A DNA stretch of 64,000 nucleotides from Clostridia bacterium (GTDB lineage: Bacteria; Bacillota; Clostridia; Oscillospirales; Acutalibacteraceae): the NCBI GenBank assembly GCA_017516745.1, contig JAFXBF010000004.1:62001-126000 (forward strand), written 5' to 3'. Positions 27,989 through 35,151 of the stretch are shown piece after piece (within the stretch, counting starts at the first letter, position 1; every line of letters starts with the position of its first letter). A program made the position numbers and the translations under genes. Below the pieces are notes generated by a model that saw nothing but the letters and a program-made list of their open reading frames with translations, was not told the DNA's origin and did not search any database.

Positions 27989-28684
27989 ATGGAAAAAATT
28001 GTTGAAGTAAAAAATTTAACAATGAGCTACGAGCGTATGGAGGTGCTCAAAGATGTCAGCTTTTCACTCGGTCAGGGTGAATGGCTGAGCATTGTCGGCG
28101 AAAACGGCTCGGGCAAAACAACTCTGCTCAAAGGTATTGCAGGTCTGCTTCCGCTCAAGGAGGGAAGCGTCAGCTTCGGTGGCGGTGTTACGAGAAAAAC
28201 CGTGGGATATCTGCCGCAGCAGACGGCTGTTCAGCGTGATTTTCCTGCCTGTGTGCATGAGGTTGTGCTTTCGGGCTGTACGGGCAGTATGTTCGGCTTT
28301 CACACCCGTGCGGATAAGCACCGTGCACACGAGGCAATACACGAGCTCGGCATTGAGGAAATCCACCACAGACCGTACTGCGATTTGTCGGGCGGTCAGC
28401 AGCAGCGAGTGCTGCTTGCCCGTGCACTTTGTGCAACTCAAAAGCTCTTGCTTTTAGATGAGCCCGTAACGGGTCTTGACCCGCTTGTTTCAGCGGAAAT
28501 GTACGCTTCAATCCACGCCCTCAACAAGAAAAGGGGAGTGGCGGTAATAATGGTTTCGCACGATATAGCAGGTGCGGTAAAATATTCGGATAAAATTCTT
28601 CACATCGGCAGCTCGGTGGAATTCTTCGGCACAACCGAAGAATATCTCGAAAGCGAGCTCGGCAGACGCTTTGCAGGAAAATAA
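27989..28684 (+). CDS. Metal ABC transporter ATPase (ZnuC-like)
   Basis: A 231-residue ABC ATPase: Walker A GENGSGKTTL, Q-loop LPQQTAVQRDFP, signature LSGGQQQRVLLARAL, Walker B KLLLLDEPVTGLD and switch His in MVSHDI. Sequence and context fit the zinc/manganese importers. The ATG at 27989 is preferred over the TTG at 27983 because AGGTG lies at the right spacing and the TTG overlaps the znuA stop. The partner membrane permease (ZnuB) does not follow; the next gene is a MATE transporter. Confidence 0.92.
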   Translation: MEKIVEVKNLTMSYERMEVLKDVSFSLGQGEWLSIVGENGSGKTTLLKGIAGLLPLKEGSVSFGGGVTRKTVGYLPQQTAVQRDFPACVHEVVLSGCTGSMFGFHTRADKHRAHEAIHELGIEEIHHRPYCDLSGGQQQRVLLARALCATQKLLLLDEPVTGLDPLVSAEMYASIHALNKKRGVAVIMVSHDIAGAVKYSDKILHIGSSVEFFGTTEEYLESELGRRFAGK

Positions 28685-28700
28685 AGGCAGGTGAGCATAA

Positions 28701-30059
28701 GTGGCAAAGGAAATTATATCGGATTACACAAGCGGTAAAATCGGCAGTCAGCTTCTGCGCTTTTCCGTGCCGTTTATGCTTTCCAACGGTCTGCAGGTGC
28801 TTTATTCGCTTGTGGATATGATAGTTGTCGGCAAGTACGTCGGCAGTCCCGGCCTTTCCGCCGTTTCAACCGCAAGCCAGATATTCACTTTTATGACCAT
28901 GCTTGCCCTCGGCTTTTCAAACAGCGGTCAGGTGCTCATAGCGCAGTATATCGGCAAAGGTGAGCGTGAAAAAATCGGCTCGGTTGTGTCAACGCTTTTT
29001 ATAATTATCACTGCCTTTTCTGCGGTGATGAGTGTTGTCGGTCTTGCCTTTGGGAGAAGTGTTTTAACGCTTCTGAATACACCTGATGAAGCGTTTGAAT
29101 ACGCTATGGATTACACGGTGGTTTGCAGTATAGGCATATTTTTATCCTACGGCTACAATATGGTTTCCGCAATTTTCCGTGGAATGGGTGACAGCAAGCA
29201 TCCCTTTATTTTTATTCTCATAGCCTCGGCTATCAATATCGGTCTTGATATTTATTTTATAAAGTATCTCGGCTGGGCAACTATGGGCGCAGCCCTTGCC
29301 ACAATTATCGGTCAGGCGTTTTCTTTTGTTGCGGCGGTAATTTTCCTCATTGTGCGCCGTGACAGTCTCGGCTTCGAGGTTAACAGAAACACGTTCAAGC
29401 CTGATAAGACGAGCGCAAAGCTGCTTGTCAAGCTCGGCATACCCTACGCTTCACAGTCCTGTGCGGTAAATCTTTCAATGATGTTTGTAAACAGTCTTGT
29501 AAACGATGTCAGCGTTGCTGCCTCCGCCGTATTCGGTGTCGGCGTAAAGGTTGACGATATCGTAAACAAAATCACCCAGGGCATAGCCTTTGCTTCTTCG
29601 ACTATGTGTGCGCAGAATATTGCCGCAGGCAACAAAAAGCGTACGGTTAAAATCTCGCTCACAACGGGCGGCTACTGCGCAATTTTTTATGCGATTTTTG
29701 CCCTGATTTTAGTGCTTTTCCACGAGCCGATTTATGCTGTATTCACCGACGACCCTGCCGTAATTGAGCTTTCCTCCGTCTTTGTTTCCGCAATATTGTG
29801 GAGCTTCCCTGCAATGACGCTTATGCGCACGGGCTTCGGCTTCCTGCGTGGCTTGGGCAACGCAAAAATAACGCTTGCCTTTGGCCTTACGGATGCACTG
29901 GTGCTTCGTGTGGGCTTAAGCTACCTGTTCGGCATAGTGATGAATATGGGGCTTTACGGTTTTTTTCTCGGCTACGGTCTTGCCGCCTTCGGCACGGGAA
30001 TACCTGCCTGCCTGTATCTTTTCTTCGGCAAGTGGGAAAATTACAAACTGATAAAATAA
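28701..30059 (+). CDS. MATE family efflux transporter
   Basis: A 452-residue protein with twelve predicted membrane helices in two similar halves (the first begins GSQLLRFSVPFMLSNGLQVLY, the second near KLLVKLGIPYASQSCAV at ~240), the MATE/NorM-DinF layout. It exports cationic compounds in exchange for Na+ or H+. The start is GTG at 28701 behind AGGCAGGTGAG. It lies 16 bases after znuC in the position normally taken by the permease gene, so it is co-transcribed with the metal-uptake genes. Whether it has any metal-related function is unknown. Confidence 0.92.
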   Translation: MAKEIISDYTSGKIGSQLLRFSVPFMLSNGLQVLYSLVDMIVVGKYVGSPGLSAVSTASQIFTFMTMLALGFSNSGQVLIAQYIGKGEREKIGSVVSTLFIIITAFSAVMSVVGLAFGRSVLTLLNTPDEAFEYAMDYTVVCSIGIFLSYGYNMVSAIFRGMGDSKHPFIFILIASAINIGLDIYFIKYLGWATMGAALATIIGQAFSFVAAVIFLIVRRDSLGFEVNRNTFKPDKTSAKLLVKLGIPYASQSCAVNLSMMFVNSLVNDVSVAASAVFGVGVKVDDIVNKITQGIAFASSTMCAQNIAAGNKKRTVKISLTTGGYCAIFYAIFALILVLFHEPIYAVFTDDPAVIELSSVFVSAILWSFPAMTLMRTGFGFLRGLGNAKITLAFGLTDALVLRVGLSYLFGIVMNMGLYGFFLGYGLAAFGTGIPACLYLFFGKWENYKLIK

Positions 30060-30064
30060 TAAAT

Positions 30065-30106
30065 AAGAAAAAAACAGCGTATCTGCACAAAAAACAGATA
30101 CGCTGT
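30065..30106 (-). terminator. Terminator between convergent genes
   Basis: A 12-bp perfect stem ACAGCGTATCTG/CAGATACGCTGT. On the minus strand it is followed by TTTTTTC, so it ends the YbjQ-like transcript; on the plus strand it may also stop the MATE operon. Confidence 0.85.
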
Positions 30107-30127
30107 AATTGTTTGAGTAACAAAAAT

Positions 30128-30445
30128 TTACTTGTTGATAAACTTAACGGCTGTGCCGTATACGATAACCTCTGCTGCGCCCTGCATAACAGCAGAAGAA
30201 GCATAGCGGATATTCACAACGGCATCTGCGCCCAGTTCTTCAGCTTCGGCAACCATTCTTTTTGTGGCAAGTGCCCGTGCTTCGTTCATCATTTCGTTAT
30301 AGGCTTTGAGTTCGCCGCCTACCAGAGTTTTAAAGCTCTGTGTGATATCCTTGCCGATATTCTTGGACTGAATTGTGCTGCCCTTTACAAGGGAGAGAGT
30401 CTCCAGTTCTTTACCGCTGATATAATCAGTATTTACTAATATCAT
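30128..30445 (-). CDS. YbjQ/UPF0145 family heavy-metal-binding-domain protein
   Basis: 105 residues: MILVNTDYISGKELETLSLV at the start, NEARALATKRMVAEAEELGADAVVN in the middle, and VIVYGTAVKF at the end, the classic YbjQ (DUF74) pattern, a small pentameric beta/alpha fold of unknown function. The ATG at 30445 is preferred: AAAGGTG lies 7-8 bases upstream, and the earlier in-frame GTG (30454) is part of that ribosome site. Its start overlaps the end of the small membrane protein gene upstream. Confidence 0.9.
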   Translation of the reverse strand: MILVNTDYISGKELETLSLVKGSTIQSKNIGKDITQSFKTLVGGELKAYNEMMNEARALATKRMVAEAEELGADAVVNIRYASSAVMQGAAEVIVYGTAVKFINK

Positions 30446-30659
30446 CTTCTTCACCTTTCTTTATCTCGTTTATTCTTTCTATGCAAACCTTGACCATCAC
30501 TGCCGAAATCACAACGGGGAATATGCCGAAGGCGTATTTCCAGATACCGTCAAGCAGCGAAATTAAAAAGCCAAAGTAAACAACGTAATAAAGTATCACC
30601 AGTACGGATATTACAACAGGCGCAATCATTTTCCTTCGATGAATTTTCAACTTTATCAC
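30426..30659 (-). CDS. Small membrane protein, unknown function
   Basis: 77 residues with two hydrophobic segments (~12-32 and ~38-58) flanked by basic N-terminal residues and an acidic C-terminus (KKGEEDDISKY). It starts at GTG 30659; an inner ATG (30629) behind GAAGGA is an alternative. It overlaps the YbjQ-like gene by about 20 bases, which supports its being translated as the first gene of a two-gene unit. No family recognised. Confidence 0.65.
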   Translation of the reverse strand: MIKLKIHRRKMIAPVVISVLVILYYVVYFGFLISLLDGIWKYAFGIFPVVISAVMVKVCIERINEIKKGEEDDISKY

Positions 30660-30816
30660 CCCGTCAGATTCTTATCTTTGAAATAATTATATCACACTTA
30701 TTATATAATTACAATCGGGTAAGCGTGGTTTTGAAAATAATTGGTGATAATAGTAACAGATAATAAATATGAGATAACTGATATTTTTTATTCTTGAAAA
30801 TTTTTTTAAAAATCTC

Positions 30817-30845
30817 TTGACATTTGGAATTTAAATGGATATAAT
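30817..30845 (+). promoter_or_regulatory. Consensus promoter of tRNA-Gln
   Basis: TTGACA (30817-30822), a 17-base spacer, TATAAT (30840-30845); the mature tRNA begins 13 bases later. Confidence 0.9.
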
Positions 30846-30857
30846 ATACTTCGTCGT

Positions 30858-30931
30858 TGGGGAATAGTGTAACGGTAGCACGACAGACTCTGACTCTGTT
30901 TGTTGGGGTTCGAATCCCTATTCCCCAGCCA
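30858..30931 (+). tRNA. tRNA-Gln (anticodon CTG)
   Basis: The acceptor TGGGGAA pairs with TTCCCCA; D-arm GTGTAACGGTAGCAC; anticodon stem ACAGA/TCTGT with loop CTCTGAC giving anticodon CTG (reads CAG); T-arm GGGGTTCGAATCCC. Discriminator G and the CCA end are encoded. It is a single-gene transcript with its own promoter and terminator. Confidence 0.95.
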
Positions 30932-30933
30932 AA

Positions 30934-30967
30934 AAATTCCAAGTCTTCGGACTTGGAATTTTTTTAT
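30934..30967 (+). terminator. UUCG-tetraloop terminator after tRNA-Gln
   Basis: A perfect 12-bp stem (arms 30934-30945 and 30950-30961) closed by TTCG and followed by a T-run, directly after the CCA end. Confidence 0.95.
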
Positions 30968-31141
30968 CCATTGCGAAAGCAATGGTATATCATCGCCGTC
31001 AGGCGCATATCATCACACCGAGTGTGCATATCATCAGCCGTAGGCTGTATACCTGCTTTCGCAATGATGATATACAACTTCTTGCGAAGTTGATGATATG
31101 CAATTCCTTACGGAATTGATGATATACAAGGCTTCGCCTTG
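30968..31141 (+). repeat. Array of different small palindromes joined by a constant spacer (TATATCATC / GATGATATA)
   Basis: Eight short units, each a different perfect or near-perfect hairpin (for example CCATTGC-GAAA-GCAATGG, AACTTC-TTGC-GAAGTT, AATTCC-TTAC-GGAATT, AAGGC-TTC-GCCTT). In the left half units are preceded by TATATCATC or ATATCATC; in the right half they are followed by GATGATATAC/GC, its reverse complement. The whole array is thus also a large inverted repeat centred near 31047. No coding frame. Confidence 0.9.
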
Positions 31142-31189
31142 ATTTTGTGTTATTTATTATTCCTTTGTTTTCTGCGACTTTTCTGCAGA

Positions 31190-31219
31190 CAGAAAAAAGA
31201 AACCGTGCGTTGTGCACGG
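31190..31219 (-). terminator. Terminator of the PepSY-like gene
   Basis: On the minus strand CCGTGC-ACAAC-GCACGG is followed by TTTCTTTTTTC, about 40 bases after the stop codon. Confidence 0.8.
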
Positions 31220-31260
31220 CTTCCTATTTTACTTAGTCTTCAAACTGTTGCCCGGAGGTT

Positions 31261-31632
31261 TTAAGCAAGCTTTCTGAAAAGATTCTCAAAAAGATTTCGC
31301 AGGAATGCGAAGAAGTTGAAAAACTCAAATCTGTCACGGCCTTCGTAATCACGGTCGAATTCAACGATTTTTCCGTTTTTTGCATTGATTGTGTAATCGT
31401 ATTCAAGGTTGCCTTCGGCTCTGAATTCAATTTCGTATTCATATCTGCCGTCGTCAAAGTCGAGCTTTGCTTTGAGGAATTTGACCTCGGAGGCTTCATA
31501 GCCTGCATCCTTAAGAGCGATTGCCTTTGCTTCCTTTTCCGAAATCAGATTATCGGAAGGTGCCGCAAAAGCTGTTACGGAAAGAGAGAGCAGAACGAGA
31601 GCTGCGAGTAAAAAAGCTGTAAGTTTTTTCAT
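31261..31632 (-). CDS. Secreted PepSY-domain protein
   Basis: 123 residues: signal peptide (KKLTAFLLAALVLLSLSVTAFA, cleavage likely after AFA) and one PepSY-type domain (ISEKEAKAIALKDAGYEASE ... YEYEIEFRAEGNLEYDYTIN, then GKIVEFD). PepSY domains occur in protease inhibitors and cell-surface regulators. The C-terminal 20 residues are rich in Phe and Arg (FFNFFAFLRNLFENLFRKLA), an amphipathic tail that could bind membrane. Single gene with a good ribosome site (GAAAGGAAATG) and its own terminator. Confidence 0.85.
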   Translation of the reverse strand: MKKLTAFLLAALVLLSLSVTAFAAPSDNLISEKEAKAIALKDAGYEASEVKFLKAKLDFDDGRYEYEIEFRAEGNLEYDYTINAKNGKIVEFDRDYEGRDRFEFFNFFAFLRNLFENLFRKLA

Positions 31633-31830
31633 AAGATCATTTCCTTTCTTTTTTGAATTTGTTAAGTTTTTGTTTTTGTTAAGTCGTCCTTGACTGTGAC
31701 TTAATAATAAACGCCAAAGATTAAAGGAATATTAGAAAAATATAATTTTCAAAAATTTTTTGTTTTGCTATATGTAACGCTTTTGTTTTAAATTGATACT
31801 GCAGGTATTTATATTTTTTCGACAAAACTA

Positions 31831-31859
31831 TTGTGTTTTTACAAAGATGGGTATATAAT
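31831..31859 (+). promoter_or_regulatory. Probable promoter of the thiamine uptake operon
   Basis: -10 TATAAT (31854-31859) with TTGTGT 17 bases upstream as a weak -35, just before the first riboswitch. Confidence 0.6.
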
Positions 31860-31875
31860 ACCAAGTGAAATAAAT

Positions 31876-31962
31876 ACAGGGGAGCTTGTGAAAGCAGGCT
31901 GAGAGGAAGTAATCAAACTTCGACCCTATAACCTGATGCGGATAATGCCGCCGTAGGAAGTC
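31876..31962 (+). promoter_or_regulatory. TPP riboswitch, first of two
   Basis: THI-box core: GGGGAGC, GGCTGAGAGG, GACCCTATAACCTGAT, GGATAATGCC, CGTAGGAAGT in the right order and spacing. Thiamine pyrophosphate binding favours the terminator at 31980. Confidence 0.95.
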
Positions 31963-31979
31963 ATATTCAAGGATTTTTT

Positions 31980-32016
31980 ACAGGAGGCATCCGTTGGGAG
32001 TGTCTCCTGTTTTTTA
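31980..32016 (+). terminator. Terminator of the first TPP riboswitch
   Basis: Stem ACAGGAGG.../...TCTCCTGT followed by TTTTTTA, placed between the two aptamers: a transcriptional expression platform. Confidence 0.85.
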
Positions 32017-32032
32017 TTTCACATTTCAAATT

Positions 32033-32116
32033 CCGGGGAGCCGTTCCGAACGGCTGAGAGGCAGGTAAACCTGCGACCCGTAAACCTGATCCGGATAATG
32101 CCGGCGTAGGAAGTAT
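32033..32116 (+). promoter_or_regulatory. TPP riboswitch, second of two
   Basis: A second complete THI box: CCGGGGAGCCG, CGGCTGAGAGG, GACCCGTAAACCTGAT, CCGGATAATGCCGG, CGTAGGAAGT. It differs from the first in its helices while keeping the ligand-binding core, so both are probably functional. Confidence 0.95.
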
Positions 32117-32164
32117 AGTAAAAGTACATTGTGAATCTGCAGTAAACAAGCCGTACTTTAAGAA

Positions 32165-32203
32165 GCCTTCGCCTTATTTTCCGGCGGAGGCAATTTTTAT
32201 TTT
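32165..32203 (+). terminator. Terminator of the second TPP riboswitch
   Basis: 9-bp stem GCCTTCGCC/GGCGGAGGC (32165-32173, 32183-32191) followed by TTTTTATTTT, immediately before the ribosome site of the first gene. An upstream AAAGTAC/GTACTTT pair could form an alternative stem. Confidence 0.8.
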
Positions 32204-32216
32204 GGAGGTAAAATTT

Positions 32217-32519
32217 ATGAAAGCAAGTATCGCAATCCAGGTTCTTCCCACAGCAAAAGACCAGGATGATCTCATCCGCATTGTGGATGAGGTTATCGCA
32301 TTCATCAAAAGCAGCGGTTTAAACTGCCATGTAGGTCCCTTTGAAACCACAATTGAAGGCGAAAGCTATGACCAATTGATGGATATTGTCAAAGAGTGTC
32401 AGCACGTTGCAGTAAGAGCAGGTGCAAAAAGTGTTTCTGCTTATGTCAAGGTTGTTTACAGACCCGAAGGCGAAATTCTGACCATTGACAAAAAGATTAA
32501 AAAACATGCTCAAGCGTAA
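32217..32519 (+). CDS. Thiamine-binding domain protein (YkoF / MTH1187 family)
   Basis: A 100-residue cytoplasmic ferredoxin-like-fold protein of the thiamine-binding family (formerly DUF77): AIQVLPTAKDQDDLIRIVDE, VGPFETTIEG (~39-48) and GAKSVSAYVKVVYRPEG (~73-89) are conserved blocks. Such proteins bind thiamine or its pyrimidine part and are often encoded with B1 transporters. The ATG at 32217 follows GGAGGT; an in-frame TTG at 32202 precedes that site and is rejected. It is the first gene under the tandem TPP riboswitches and overlaps the permease gene by 14 bases. Confidence 0.9.
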   Translation: MKASIAIQVLPTAKDQDDLIRIVDEVIAFIKSSGLNCHVGPFETTIEGESYDQLMDIVKECQHVAVRAGAKSVSAYVKVVYRPEGEILTIDKKIKKHAQA

Positions 32520-33267
32520 TATACCGTCAATCACTGCCGTTGCCGCATTGCTGATTATATGGCAGCTGCTTTGCACAACGGGGCTTATACCATCCTTTAT
32601 GCTGCCGTCACCCATAGAGGTATTGCAGGCATTTGTCAGCGAATTTCCGTTGCTTCTCGAAAATTCCGTTATTACTCTGCAAGAGGCTTTTATCGGCTTG
32701 TTTCTCGGAGTAAGCGTAGGCTTTTGTGCTGCTGTGTTAATGGATTCGTTTGGTATTTTATACAAAGCATTCTATCCGTTGCTCATTATCACTCAAACAA
32801 TTCCTTCCGTGGCAATTGCACCGCTTCTTGTGCTTTGGTTCGGCTATGAAATGACCCCGAAGATTGTTCTGATAGTTATTTCTACGTTCTTTCCCGTAAC
32901 AGTCGGACTGCTTGACGGATTCAGAAGTGCGGATAAAGATGCGGTAGGATTACTGCGCTCTATGGGTGCAAACCGTACACAGATTTTCCGTTATATAAAA
33001 TTTCCTTCGGCACTGCCTCAACTGTTTTCGGGTCTGAGGATAGCTGCGGCATACAGCGTTGTCGGAGCGGTTATAAGCGAATGGCTCGGAGGCTTCGGCG
33101 GTTTGGGTGTTTATATGACACGTGTAAAAAAGGCCTTCGCTTTTGATAAGATGTTTGCCGTTATTTTTCTTATTTCGGCAATTTCTCTGGCACTTATGGC
33201 TTTGGTCGGATTTGCAGAGAAAAAATGTATGCCTTACCGTAATACAAACAAAGGAGAAAAAGTATGA
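32506..33267 (+). CDS. Thiamine-precursor ABC transporter permease (ThiX-like)
   Basis: A 253-residue permease with about six helices and the EAA loop ADKDAVGLLRSMGANRTQIF in the SsuC/TauC/ThiX family position. TPP control and the following NMT1/THI5-type binding protein point to import of a thiamine pyrimidine (HMP or formylaminopyrimidine). The ATG at 32506, inside the previous gene's end, is chosen over the in-frame TTG at 32485; coupling to upstream translation is likely because its own ribosome site is poor. It overlaps the next gene by 4 bases. Confidence 0.88.
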   Translation: MLKRNIPSITAVAALLIIWQLLCTTGLIPSFMLPSPIEVLQAFVSEFPLLLENSVITLQEAFIGLFLGVSVGFCAAVLMDSFGILYKAFYPLLIITQTIPSVAIAPLLVLWFGYEMTPKIVLIVISTFFPVTVGLLDGFRSADKDAVGLLRSMGANRTQIFRYIKFPSALPQLFSGLRIAAAYSVVGAVISEWLGGFGGLGVYMTRVKKAFAFDKMFAVIFLISAISLALMALVGFAEKKCMPYRNTNKGEKV

Positions 33268-34262
33268 AAAAAATAATAGCTTTATTGCTGACTGTTGCAG
33301 TTGTTTTCGGTTTATTGTCTGCTTGCGGAAGAACCGAGGATAAAAATGAGCTGAGCAAAATAACAATTGTTCTTGACTGGACGCCGAATACCAATCACAC
33401 AGGAATATTTGTTGCCAAGGCTAACGGTTATTTTGAGCAAGCCGGTCTTGATGTTGAAATTGTTCAGCCGGCCGAAGGCAGTGCGGAAACCTTGGTGGCA
33501 TCAGGTAAAGCACAGTTCGGCGTTTCGTTCCAGGATTCTTTGGCACCTGCTTTTGTAGGAGATAATGCTGTACCTGTTACTGCTGTTGCCGCAGTTATTC
33601 AGCACAACACTTCGGGTATTATTTCACGCAAGGGTGAGGGAATGGACACACCCAAGGGTCTTGAAGGCAAGAAATATGCTACGTGGGATCTGGACGTTGA
33701 AAAGGAAACAATCCGTGACGTAATGAAGGCTGACGGCGGCAACTTCGACCTCGTTGAGCTGATTCCTTCCACAGTTACCGATGAGGTATCGGCTTTAAAG
33801 AGCGGTTCTGTTGATGCAATATGGATTTTCTACGCCTGGGCAGGTATAGCTTGTCAGGTAGCAGGCCTTGAAACAGATTACTTTGAGTTTGCAGACATAA
33901 ATCCCGTGTTTGATTATTACACACCCGTTATTATCGGCAATAATTCTTGGCTTGACGAAAATCCCGAAACCGCAAAAGCATTCGTTGAAGCACTTTCAAA
34001 AGGATATACCTATGCAACTCAGAATCCCAAAGAAGCCGCAGATATTCTGATGGATGCCGCACCCGAACTCAAAACTAACACCGAGCTTGTTTATGCAAGC
34101 CAGGAATATCTTGCATCCGAATATATAGCCGATGCATCAAAATGGGGTGAATTTGACCCTGAGCGTTGGGCTGCTTTCTATAATTGGCTGAACGAAAATA
34201 ATCTTCTTGAAGATAAAATCGACCCCGATTTCGGCTTTACGAACGAATATCTTCCCGAATGA
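33264..34262 (+). CDS. Thiamine-pyrimidine-binding lipoprotein (ThiY / NMT1-THI5 family)
   Basis: A 332-residue lipoprotein: signal and lipobox LSAC (about Cys21), then the NMT1/THI5 signature LDWTPNTNHTGIFVAKANGY (~38-57), followed by a two-lobed periplasmic-binding fold. ThiY proteins bind N-formyl-4-amino-5-aminomethyl-2-methylpyrimidine, salvaged from degraded thiamine; HMP binding is also known in the family. It lies between permease and ATPase genes of the same importer. Confidence 0.92.
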   Translation: MKKIIALLLTVAVVFGLLSACGRTEDKNELSKITIVLDWTPNTNHTGIFVAKANGYFEQAGLDVEIVQPAEGSAETLVASGKAQFGVSFQDSLAPAFVGDNAVPVTAVAAVIQHNTSGIISRKGEGMDTPKGLEGKKYATWDLDVEKETIRDVMKADGGNFDLVELIPSTVTDEVSALKSGSVDAIWIFYAWAGIACQVAGLETDYFEFADINPVFDYYTPVIIGNNSWLDENPETAKAFVEALSKGYTYATQNPKEAADILMDAAPELKTNTELVYASQEYLASEYIADASKWGEFDPERWAAFYNWLNENNLLEDKIDPDFGFTNEYLPE

Positions 34263-34263
34263 T

Positions 34264-34998
34264 ATGAACAAGTTAGAAGTAAAAAATGTCAGTAAAAGCT
34301 TTGACGGCAATCACGTTCTAAAAGATATTTCCATTGAACTCAACCGTGGTGAATTAGTTTGTCTGCTCGGTGTCAGCGGCGGCGGAAAAACAACGCTGTT
34401 CAATATTATTTCGGGACTGCTGACACCCGATAACGGTCAGGTGCTGCTTGACGGAAAAGACATCACCAATCAGCCGGGGCATATAAGCTATATGCTGCAA
34501 AAGGATTTGCTGCTGCCTTACAGAACAATCGAGGACAATGCCGCTTTGCCTCTTTTGCTCAAAGGTATGAAGAAAAAAGAGGCACGAAAGCAGGTGTCGC
34601 CGTTGTTCTCGCAATTCGGTCTTGAGGGAACACAAAAGAAATACCCTGCTCAGCTTTCGGGCGGTATGCGCCAGCGTGCGGCACTCTTGCGCACATATAT
34701 GTTTTCAAAGGATGTTGCCCTCCTGGATGAGCCTTTCTCTGCCTTGGATACTATAACAAAGAGTTCAATGCACAAATGGTATCTGAACGTTATGGAAAAA
34801 ATCCAACTGTCAACTCTTTTCATTACCCACGATATTGATGAAGCAATTCTTATATCGGACAGAATATATCTGTTATCGGGCTCGCCCGGAGAAATAACGG
34901 GCGAAATCATTATCAAAGAACCAAAGCCTCGCCGTGATGATTTCAATCTGACAGCAGAGTTTCTGGAATATAAGCGAAAAATACTCTCGTTGCTTTAA
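34264..34998 (+). CDS. Thiamine-precursor ABC transporter ATPase (ThiZ-like)
   Basis: A 244-residue ABC ATPase: Walker A GVSGGGKTTL (~37), Q-loop MLQKDLLLPY, signature LSGGMRQRAALLRTYM, Walker B VALLDEPFSALD and switch His FITHDIDEA, the pattern of SsuB/TauB/ThiZ ATPases. ATG 34264 directly follows the ThiY stop; an upstream in-frame TTG (34207) lies inside ThiY and is not supported. Last gene of the TPP-controlled operon. Confidence 0.92.
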   Translation: MNKLEVKNVSKSFDGNHVLKDISIELNRGELVCLLGVSGGGKTTLFNIISGLLTPDNGQVLLDGKDITNQPGHISYMLQKDLLLPYRTIEDNAALPLLLKGMKKKEARKQVSPLFSQFGLEGTQKKYPAQLSGGMRQRAALLRTYMFSKDVALLDEPFSALDTITKSSMHKWYLNVMEKIQLSTLFITHDIDEAILISDRIYLLSGSPGEITGEIIIKEPKPRRDDFNLTAEFLEYKRKILSLL

Positions 34999-35009
34999 AC
35001 CCATATCAA

Positions 35010-35038
35010 TTGCTTTTTTTAAAATTATATGATATAAT
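35010..35038 (+). promoter_or_regulatory. Probable promoter of the PnuC-like gene
   Basis: -10 TATAAT (35033-35038) and TTGCTT 17 bases upstream, giving a leader of about 105 bases. Confidence 0.6.
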
Positions 35039-35057
35039 ATTTAAAAACAAATATTAT

Positions 35058-35140
35058 ACTGCCACCGGGTAGTGAAATGCAAAAGCATTCGTTTACACAT
35101 CGTTAGGTCTTTGAAGATGTGTAATACGGATGCTTTTTTT
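35058..35140 (+). promoter_or_regulatory. Switch-like leader with competing hairpins before the PnuC-like gene
   Basis: A terminator can form from AAAAGCATTCGT (35081-35092) and ACGGATGCTTTT (35126-35137) plus T-run, enclosing ACACATC/GATGTGT (35095-35122). The left arm can instead pair as AATGC-AAAA-GCATT (35076-35089), which excludes the terminator. A further small stem CTGCC/GGTAG lies at 35059-35072. This is the form of an attenuator or riboswitch; the ligand is unknown and no THI box is present. Confidence 0.65.
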
Positions 35141-35151
35141 AGGAGATTCTG

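Noticed and set aside
30968..31141. CRISPR array
   Set aside because: The constant element is only 9-10 bases, the variable parts are themselves palindromes of 10-18 bases, and no cas gene is present.
35058..35140. Third TPP riboswitch before the PnuC-like gene
   Set aside because: None of the THI-box core sequences (CTGAGA, ACCTGAT, GGATAATGCC) is present.
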